From contig NC_030820.1 of NCBI RefSeq assembly GCF_001704415.2, forward strand, positions 46,668,036-46,732,035: DNA of 64,000 nt, read 5' to 3'. Numbering within the stretch: position 1 is the stretch's first letter; each line of letters starts with the position of its first letter. Below the pieces are notes generated by a model that saw only the letters and a program-made list of their open reading frames with translations, was not told the origin of the DNA and ran no database searches. Position numbers and translations under genes: made by a program. Source of the stretch: Capra hircus. Its lineage: Eukaryota > Chordata > Mammalia > Artiodactyla > Bovidae. Below, piece by piece: positions 56,568 through 64,000 of this stretch.

Positions 56568-58272
56568 TGCAGTCAAGTGGGCCTTAGTAAGCATTACTAT
56601 AAACAAAGCTAGCAGAGGTTATGCATTTCCAGCTGAGCTATTTAAAATCATTTAAAGATGATGCTGTTGAAGTGCTGTACTCAGTATAAAAGCAAATTTG
56701 TAAAACTCAGCAGTGACCACAGGGCTCGAAAAGGTCAGTTTTCATTCCAATCCCAAAGAAGCACAAGGCCAAAGAATGTTATAACTACTGCATGATTGTA
56801 CTTACCTCACATGCAAGGCAAGGTAATGCTCAAAATCTTCAAGCTAGGCTTCAACAGTATGTGAATCAAAAACTTCCAGATGTACAAAAGTAAAGTTAGT
56901 AGCTCAGTCATGCCAGACTCTTTGTGACCCCATGGACTGTAGCCCACCAGCGTCCTCTGTCCATGGAATTCTCCAGGCAAGAATTCTGGAGTGGGTTGCC
57001 ATTTCCTTCTCCAGGGGATCTTCCCAACCCTGGGATCAAAGCCAGGCCACCTGCAGTGCAACAGACCATTTACCAACTGAGCCACCAGGGAAGCCCTAAG
57101 TGTAGATGTACACGCTAGATTTACAACAGGTAGAGGAACCAGAGACAAAACCACCAACATCAACTTGATCACAGGAGAAACAAGGGAATCCCAGAAAAAC
57201 ATCCGTTTCTGCTTCACTGACTACACTAAAGCCTTTGACTGTGTGGATCACAAGAAACTCTTCAAAGAGATGGGGATACCAGACGGCCTTACCTGCCTCC
57301 TCAGAAACCTGTACACAGGTCAAGAAACAACAGTTAGAACTGGACACAGAACAGTAGGTTGGTTCAAAATTGGGAAAGGAGTACATCAAGGCTGTATATT
57401 GTCACCCTGCTTATTTAACATATTCAGAGTATATCATATGAAATGCTGGGCTGGATGAAGCACAAGCTGGAATCATGATTGCAGGGAGAAATATCAATAA
57501 CCTCAGATATCCAGATGACACCACCCTAACAGCAGAAAGTGAAGAGGAACTAAAGAGCCTCTTGATGAAGGTCAAAGAGGAGAGTGAAAAACTGACTTAA
57601 AACTCAACTTACAAAAAATTAAGATCATGGCATCTGGCCCCATCACTTCACAGCAAATAGAGAGGGGAAAAATGCAAACAGTGACAGACTTTATTTTCTT
57701 GGATTCCAAAATCACTGTGGACGGTGTCTGGAGCCATGAAATTAAAAGACACTTGCTCCATGGAAGAGAAGCTATGACAAACCTAGGCAGTGGATTAAAA
57801 AGTAGAGACATCACTTTGCTAACAAAGATTCATCTAGTCAGAGCTATGGTTTCTCCAGTAGTCATGTATGGTTGTGACAACTGGACCAATAAGAAGGCTG
57901 AGCACCAAAGAACTGACGCTTTCAAACTGTGGTGTTGGAGAAGACTCTTGAGAGTCCTTTGGACAGCAGGGATCAAACTAGTCAATGCTAAAGGCAAACA
58001 ACCTTGAATATTCATTGGAAGGACTGAAGCTGAAGCTCTAATCCTTTGGCCATCTGATGCTAAGAGTTGACTTACTGAAAAAGACCTTGAAGCTGGGAAA
58101 GACTGAGGGCAGGGGAGAAGTTGGCGACACAGGATGAGATGGGTTGTGTGGATCATCAACTCAGTGGACACGAGTTTGAGACAGTGAGATAGTGAAGGAC
58201 AAGGAAGCCTGGCGTGCTGCACTCCATGGGGTTGCAAAGAGTGGGACCCGACTGGGTGACTGAACAACAACA
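56568..58272 (+). mobile_element. BovB LINE, 1.7 kb, sense, with one SINE insertion
   Basis: It starts in the linker upstream of the reverse transcriptase (GTCAAGTGGGCCTTAGTAAG). The palm segment 57165-57458 has CFTDYTKAFDCVDH and QGCILSPCLFN. The catalytic box near 57507-57520 reads YPDDT instead of YADDT. It continues to the tail GGTGACTGAACAACAACAC. Frames are broken several times. Confidence 0.93.
56889..57102 (-). mobile_element. Bov-A2 SINE, antisense, inside BovB
   Basis: TAGCTCAGTCATGCCAGAC to GAGCCACCAGGGAAGCC. AGATGTACA at 56878-56886 and 57105-57113 is the target-site duplication. Confidence 0.93.
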
Positions 58273-58848
58273 CAAGCTATACTGAGGGGACCCATCCACT
58301 CCCTTTTGCCTGTCTCTCACAGAACATCAGCCTTTGGAAAGTCCTAAAGACGTAGACCCAAGTGAACCTAAAAGGTTCTGGGGCCAAAGAAAGCATAGGG
58401 CAGGAAGTTTGAGAAAGGTTTTGGGGCAGAGGGCTACAAAGTCCAGGAAGATGGACAAATGGAGGGAAGAAGAAGAGGAAGAAAAGAAGACGGTGACCAC
58501 TGAAAATAAAAATAAATTTTTGAAAGTCCCAAAATGACAAAGCACTCGACAGCCAAGTACTCAAGACTTATGAAGACAGCCTCAAGGCCAGAAACCACGC
58601 ACTAACCTGAGATGAGAGTCTTTTATGTGTAGAGTTGAACTTTCAAGCGGGAAAATGTCAAGGCCCAAAGGAAATGCAGCAAAAGATTTTAAACAGTGAA
58701 GTTTAGGGGCTATGTTAGAATTTGTGGTAAAACAGAAGGCAAAATCTGCCAAAAAACCTGAAATGGAAAGTGTCCTCCCACAGTGCCTAACTGACTCTTC
58801 TTCCTACTCTGTGCAAAACACAGAGAACAAGCAACGCCCGTGCTATCT

Positions 58849-58981
58849 GCATCCTGCATCACTCATTCAATGGACATGAATTTAAGCAAACTCCAGGAGA
58901 CAGGTAAGGACGGGGAAGCCTGGTGTGCTTCAGTCCATGGGGTCACAAAGAGCCGGATACGACTGAGTGACTGAATAACAA
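58849..58981 (+). mobile_element. BovB LINE 3' tail, sense
   Basis: TCAATGGACATGAATTTAAG through GAGTGACTGAATAACA, 5'-truncated. GTGCTATCT at 58840-58848 and 58982-58990 is the target-site duplication. Confidence 0.88.
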
Positions 58982-59079
58982 GTGCTATCTTGCCCCTGAG
59001 CCCAAGACAAGGGGAAAGACGGGGCTGAGGGATAAAAGGTCTGATTCATCAATAATGAAAATGATAATAATGACAGTAG

Positions 59080-59290
59080 TTTTCCAGCTATGTGTCCATG
59101 TGTGCCAGAGACATCTCTTACCTCTCATTATATAAACAAAAATTACTACTTGATAGGCACACTAACTCTATAAAAGTGGAAACTGAGCTTCAGAGAAATT
59201 ACTAATAACTTGCCAAAGGATACCCAGTTATAAGCAGTGCAACAGCAGAACTCAAACTTTTAAATCAGTGTTCCTGTCCTAACAATGTTT
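59080..59290 (+). mobile_element. MIR SINE, sense
   Basis: AGTGGAAACTGAGCTTCAGA, TAACTTGCCAAAGGATACCC and AGCAGAACTCAAACTTTTAA follow the MIR consensus. Confidence 0.8.
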
Positions 59291-59895
59291 ATACAAACAA
59301 GACATAAGTTTCAAGCTGGCAGAGCTCCTTCTCCAGAGCTTAAGCCTGCCCTCCTCAGACCAAGAACTCCCAAATATGTGCACTTCCACTGCATAAACCA
59401 TCATCTCAACAGCACAAAAGCCTCCTGTGTTTCATCTTGATGGCTCTACCGCAGCAGGAACGGCCATGCTACAGAAACTACCATACCGTTTGATGGTGTC
59501 CTGATTAGCCCAAGAATGACATCCAAATTCCTTAATGAGGTTTCAGGTCTACTGTGAAGCCTACTATGTAACTTGACCCTGCTACGCTGTGGTTTCCATC
59601 TTTCAGTTAGTTCCCTGGTGGCGTCAGATCTTAGCCTCCGGCCCTTGCACATGCTGTTCCTCCAAACACTTTCATCTCACCCATCCATCAGTCTGGCCTC
59701 TGAGCATTGTCTTTCACCATAGCATCTGGGAACCATAAAGATGGTTATGACACAGCAAGATAATATCTACCTGCTCAGCCAGAGAAGTACAGAACAAGAG
59801 GCACTATCCCCAGTGCTGAACTTAGCACCTATATCAAACATACCCCAAAATATGTAGAATGGTGCTTAAAAATTAATAATAAAGGTAAATCATAT

Positions 59896-60057
59896 AACAG
59901 AAGACCTCAGTTCGATGCCTGGGTCAGGAAGATCCCCTGGAGAAGGGAATGCCTCCCACTCCAGTATTCTTGCCTGGAGAATTCCATGGACAGAGGAGCC
60001 TGGTGTGCTACAGTCCATGGGGTCACCAAGTGTCACACAACTGAGTGTCTTTCACTT
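59896..60057 (+). mobile_element. Bov-tA SINE, sense, truncated head
   Basis: GACCTCAGTTCGATGCCTGG to TCTTTCACTTTC. CATATAA at about 59891 and 60058 flanks it. Confidence 0.88.
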
Positions 60058-60149
60058 TCATATAATGTAACAATCATTCTTGCTTAATACTTTTATTTAA
60101 TCTTGGAAAAGGAAATTAACAGCCAATATCAAATTCATCTGTGATACAA

Positions 60150-60452
60150 GAGATTGTTGTTGCAATTTAGTTGCCAAGTCATGCCTGACCCTTTTGCAGA
60201 CTATAGCCTTCCAAGCTCCTCTGTCCATGGGATTTTCCAAGCAAGAGTACTGGAGTGGGGTGCCACTGCCTTCTCCAGTACTCTTGCCTGGAAAATCCCA
60301 TGGACAGAGGAGCCTGGTTGGCTCCAGTCCATGGGGTCGCTAAGAGTCAGACACAACTGAGCGACTTCGCTTTCACTTTTCCCTACCGACCCAGGGATCG
60401 GTTGTGTCTCCTCCACTGGCAGGCAGATTCTTTCACACTGTGCCACCAAGGA
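60150..60452. mobile_element. Bov-A2 SINE (antisense) interrupted by a Bov-A SINE (sense)
   Basis: Antisense text runs from about 60150 to 60272, sense Bov-A text from 60273 to about 60382, and antisense text resumes (CCCAGGGATCGGTTGTGTCT) to 60452. The opposite orientations create a 41-bp inverted repeat, 60215-60255 against 60273-60313, with one mismatch and a 17-base spacer. Confidence 0.88.
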
Positions 60453-60604
60453 AGACCAAAACTATGGTATGATCCTACAAAGGAATGCCACTGTAGCCAT
60501 TAAAAAGATAGTACAGAAATACTGACTGACGTGGGGAAATGTGTGCCCTAAGTTACATACAAAAACTGGTATTAAAATAAAAACAGTATTATATTAATAG
60601 AAAT

Positions 60605-60850
60605 AAGCTAGTCAAAAAAGGACAAATACCACACAATTCCACTTGTATGAGGTATCTGAAACAGTCCATCATAGAAGCAGAGAGTAGAATGGTGGTTGCC
60701 AGCAACTGGTGCAGAGGGGAAAGTAAGACGTTGCTTTTCAGTAGATATAAAGTTTATTACGCAACATGAGTAAGTTATAGAGATCTGTTGTAGTTAACAG
60801 TAACATATCATTCACCTAAAAGTTCATTAAGAGGGTAGATCTCAGTAATG
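60605..60850 (+). mobile_element. Old L1 3' end, sense
   Basis: ATTCCACTTGTATGAGGTAT, AGAATGGTGGTTGCCAGCAA and TAAGAGGGTAGATCTCAGT are clear L1 3' end motifs in order. Confidence 0.8.
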
Positions 60851-61130
60851 TATAACAATGCCAATTTTCTAAAATGATGCAATGAATGAAAAGGATTAAA
60901 AGCAATTTAAAAGATGAAAAAAGCAGTATGTACAGCAATAACTCACTGTGTATGTGTAAGTGTGCCACATGCGCAAACACACCAAAATGTTAGCTGCATT
61001 GTTGACTGGTGGGACAGCAAAGGACTTATTTTCTTCCTCTTATTCCTCTGTATTTCCTCAAGTTATGTACTTGATGCAAGCTATGCTCACTTTCTCCCCC
61101 AGGAGCCACATCAGTACCCAGTTCTTCCCT

Positions 61131-61416
61131 ACTGCTGCTGCTGCTGCTGCTGCTAAGTCGCTTCAGTCGTGTCCGACTGTGTGACCCCATAGACGGCAGC
61201 CCACCAGGCTCCCCCGTCCCTGGGATTCTCCGGGCAAGAACACTGGAGTGGGTTGCCATTTCCTTCTCCAATGCATGAAAGTGAAAAGTGAAAGTGAAGT
61301 TGCTGAGTCATGTCCAACTCTTAGTGAGCCCATGAACTGCAGCCTACCAGGCTCCTCCATCCATGGATTTTCCAGGCGAGAATACTGGAGTGGGGTGCCA
61401 TTGCCTTCTCTGTCTT
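61131..61416 (-). mobile_element. Bov-A2 dimer with (CTG)n, antisense
   Basis: Two reversed Bov-A monomers in tandem (about 61154-61275 and 61300-61416), preceded by about seven CTG units at 61132-61153, the usual variable stretch of this SINE. Confidence 0.9.
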
Positions 61417-61926
61417 CCCTGCTATTAAGAATCAAATCCAGAGTAGTGATCACTTCTCCTTACCAAGGGGACACAAAGCAAAGTGGTATAGAATACAGTT
61501 CTCATGTTTAAAGTTGTAAAGTAGTTTTTGTTGTCAGAAGAGCATGGAGAAAAGCCAAGGATTTGTAAATTATACTTAGCAAGTGAAGGAGGAAACTCCC
61601 CATAAAAGAGGTATACCATGACTCTATGTCGAAACCACTTAAGAACTTTAAAAATACCTAGAGTCTAGCGAATAGGACTGCCCAGCCTGAGCATCTGGAT
61701 TTTGTTTAACTCTCCTGCAGCCAGAGTTAAAAATCACTATCTTAGAGCAAGTAAGAAATCACTACAGACTTAAAAAAATAATAAATCAACCTCAATAAAC
61801 ATAAGGCTGACATGGTGGGAAAATAGCAATTTGGGAGATTCTGCTGTAAATAAAAAGTAAAATTATCAGATCTTCAACAAATCTTTCAGTTCCCTAAAGA
61901 CTGAGCCACCAGCTCTGTAGCCGTGA

Positions 61927-61945
61927 GGGTGGGTGTGGGTGTGGG
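61927..61945 (+). repeat. Candidate G-quadruplex motif
   Basis: Four GGG tracts at 61927, 61931, 61937 and 61943 with loops of 1, 3 and 3 bases satisfy the canonical intramolecular pattern. It lies on the template strand of SLC23A2. Confidence 0.75.
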
Positions 61946-61959
61946 TCTCTAGCCATCAG

Positions 61960-62155
61960 GGTGTGTGTGTGTTTGTGTGTGTGTGTGCATGCTCTTTGTG
62001 ACCTCGTGGACTATAGCCCCCCAGGCTCTTCTGTCCTCGGAATTTTCCAGGGAAGAATACTGGAGCAGGTTGCCATTTCCTACTCCAGGGGATCTTCCCA
62101 GCCCAGGAATCAAACCTGCATCTCTTGCATCTTCAGCGTTGGCAGGTCACCAATA
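61960..62155 (-). mobile_element. (GT)n and Bov-A2 SINE, antisense
   Basis: A GT run at 61960-61987 is followed by TCTTTGTGACCTCGTGGACT and CAAACCTGCATCTCTTGCAT, a reverse Bov-A2 lacking its usual beginning. Confidence 0.85.
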
Positions 62156-62183
62156 ATTATGCACAAATGCAGAACAACAATTT

Positions 62184-62406
62184 CTTATAATTAAATGTAT
62201 TTATTTTTAATTGAAGGATAATTGCTCTACAACATTGTGTTGGTTTCTGCCAAACATCAACATAAATCAGCCATAGATATATCTGTGTCCCCTCCCTCCC
62301 CATCCCACCCCTCTAGGTTGTTACAGAACCCTGGTTTGAGTTCCCCGAGTCACAGCAAATTCCCATTGGCTATCTATTTTACCTATCATAATGCATAGGT
62401 TTCCAA
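62184..62406 (-). mobile_element. Ruminant L1 3' end, antisense
   Basis: ATTGAAGGATAATTGCTCTA, CATCCCACCCCTCTAGGTTG and CAAATTCCCATTGGCTATC as at 18387. Flanks GCAGAACAACAATTT (62169-62183) and GCAGAATAACAATTT (62407-62421) form a target-site duplication. Confidence 0.9.
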
Positions 62407-63033
62407 GCAGAATAACAATTTTTAATCTTTGTTTATTTCATGAGCTATTCATCAGCTATTCAGTCAGTGATCATTTCTTATGCACTGAATTTTTTTATCT
62501 GACCATTTCTCCCCTGTCAGTGTCAACTCTTTCAAGTATGACTTACCATTTTTCCCCTGTAAACATTGCATCTTTATATTCAAAAAGCTTTAGCAGATCT
62601 GATTGAAAAGCAACTGTCAGTCCAAGACCAGCCTTCCCTCTGGCCCAGGTCTCTTCAGAACTCTTAGTAACACACTACAACTGCCGCAGGTCCAGGCTCT
62701 AGACTCCTGCATCCTGCTACACATACAAATGCCAACTCTTTCAATAATACCTTTTCAGCCTTGCCACAGAGGTTCCTTCAAATTTCAGCAGCACCAATTG
62801 GTTATAATTCATTCAGTTTTCCAGGTCGGGCAGCCTGCAATTCTTGGATGGCCTCTCCACACAATAGCACCAAGCACTTAAACCACACAGAAAACCCCAC
62901 CTCAAATAGTAATTTCTTAGACTTGAATCTCCTGCCACAGCACAACATAGGTCTGAGAGGGATCCCTATAGCAGGGAAGTCCATGTATAGCCTTTGAGAA
63001 CGTCTGAATAAGTCTGGCCTTCAGGTTGTTGGG

Positions 63034-63262
63034 TGGTGTGTGTGTGTGCTAAGTCTCTTCAGTCGTGTCCGACTCTTTGTGATCCTATGGACTGTAGCCC
63101 ACCAGGCTCCCTTGTCCACAGGATTCTCCAGGCAAGAAAACTAGAGTGGGTTGCCATGCCCTCCTCCAGGGGATCGTCCCAACCCAGGATTGAACCCGAG
63201 TCTCCCACATCTCCTGAACCGGCAGGCGGGTTCTTTACCACTAGTGTCACCTGGGAAGCCCC
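63034..63262 (-). mobile_element. (GT)n and Bov-A2 SINE, antisense
   Basis: A short GT run followed by CTTCAGTCGTGTCCGACTC to GTCACCTGGGAAGCCCC. Confidence 0.92.
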
Positions 63263-63568
63263 CTGTTAGATGGGTAGGGAGTTCTTAAAACAACACACAA
63301 CAAATGGTGATGAAGTACACATTTACCCCAAAAAGGTGGCATTGAATAAATGCTACACTGAAACCATAACTGCACAGCAAATCCACTGTTTCATCTAGAT
63401 ACAAAACCTACAGTTCTCCAAAATGACACAGAATAAGAAAGAAAAGAATAGAGAGTAAGAATTAGTGGTTCATATCCCTAAAACTCAACTGGGAATCTTA
63501 TTCTGTATACAGATTTCTTCTATACAAATGCTGACAGAAAAACATTCAAAGCTATTATTATTATCAGA

Positions 63569-63750
63569 GCTTCCCTGGTAGCTCAGCTGGTAAGGAATCT
63601 GCCTGCAATGCAGGAGACCCTGGTTCAATTCCTGGGTCAGGAGGATCCCCTGGAGAAGGGATAGGCTACCCACTCCAGTATTCTTGGGCTTCCTCTGTAG
63701 CTCAGGTGGTAAAGAATCTGCCTGTAAGGTGGGAAACCTGGGTTTTTATT
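63569..63750 (+). mobile_element. Tandem Bov-tA heads
   Basis: A first Bov-tA head and part of its body (GCTTCCCTGGTAGCTCAGCT to CCACTCCAGTATTCTTGG) is followed directly by a second head (GCTTCCTCTGTAGCTCAGGT) that stops at about 63745. Confidence 0.88.
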
Positions 63751-63754
63751 ATAA

Positions 63755-64000
63755 CATTCCCAAATTAAAGACACAGAAAAGTCTATCAACAGGCAAATAG
63801 ATAAGCAAATCATGGTGGGTCCAAACAAAGGGATACTCAGCAATTAGAAGGAAGCTACTGTTGATGTACCTAACAAGAAGGAGAAATGGCAGATACTACT
63901 TTGAGTAGAAGAAGCCAGACACAAGATATGTTGCCTGATTCCCTATAGACAAAATTAATCTTTGGTGGCTGAAAGCAGAGAATGGTGGCCTACAGAGCAA
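63755..64000 (+). mobile_element. Old L1 ORF2 end, sense, running off the window
   Basis: AGTCTATCAACAGGCAAATA, GATACTCAGCAATTAGAAG and GAAGAAGCCAGACACAAGA are L1M-type ORF2-end motifs in order. Confidence 0.7.

Larger units (their letters stand above)
54101..64000 (-). other. SLC23A2: SLC23A2 upstream intron (partial, to window edge)
   Basis: The region upstream of the start-codon exon is presumed to be intron because that exon begins with a good splice acceptor. No further non-coding exon or CpG-rich promoter is visible, so the transcription start is probably outside the window. 55034-55500, 55810-56090, 58290-58840, 59291-59890, 61417-61920, 62422-63030 and 63263-63568 show nothing recognisable. 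Confidence 0.7.

Noticed and set aside
61132..61153. (CTG)n as a potential disease-type trinucleotide expansion
   Set aside because: It is the normal variable stretch of a Bov-A2 SINE, about seven units long.
1..64000. Bacterial-type systems: CRISPR, operons, phage or plasmid modules
   Set aside because: The direct repeats are SINEs, LINEs or target-site duplications of irregular spacing; the window is mammalian intron.

Overview
The window is mammalian nuclear DNA from a ruminant. It is littered with BovB (RTE-type) LINE copies, Bov-tA/Bov-A2 SINEs built on BovB tails, CHR/SINE2-type tRNA-derived SINEs and cattle-type L1 elements, a mixture diagnostic of bovids (cattle, sheep, goat and relatives). 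The species cannot be fixed from sequence alone. There are no bacterial genes, CRISPR arrays, tRNA genes or rRNA genes.

The only host gene I can support is SLC23A2 (SVCT2, sodium-dependent vitamin C transporter 2), on the minus strand. Five coding exons are present, read from high to low coordinate: 53990-53883 (start codon, residues 1-36), 37861-37763 (37-69), 19398-19282 (70-108), 15937-15780 (109-160 plus two bases) and 851-763 (completes residue 161, then 162-190 plus one base). All five have canonical AG/GT borders and compatible phases, and together encode about the first 190 of roughly 650 residues: the cytoplasmic N-terminus and the first membrane segments. The rest of the gene lies left of base 1; the promoter and non-coding first exon(s) probably lie beyond base 64000. 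The start-codon exon carries 110 bases of leader with an in-frame stop.

Everything else is intron and transposon debris. 852-15779: old antisense L1, BovB tails, SINEs, a (TA)n tract and a 5'-inverted L1. 15938-19281: a BovB copy and an antisense L1 with a perfect 16-bp target-site duplication. 19399-37762: the most complex transposon structure, a near full-length ruminant L1 (26353-35249) interrupted by three BovB copies and one SINE. 37862-53882: inverted BovB pairs, L2, an MLT1-type LTR and CHR SINEs. 54101-64000: a hAT element split by a SINE, MER20, a 1.7-kb BovB, a SINE-in-SINE palindrome and more SINEs.

I found no convincing previously undescribed biological system. The observations worth a second look are nested and rearranged transposons, unusually long or very small target-site-duplication structures (one within 80 bases of a splice acceptor), a perfect 15-bp hairpin, a 41-bp near-perfect palindrome, a candidate G-quadruplex and large inverted BovB repeats that could fold in the SLC23A2 pre-mRNA. 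Repeat family names come from recognising consensus sequences from memory; element ends are approximate unless a target-site duplication is stated.
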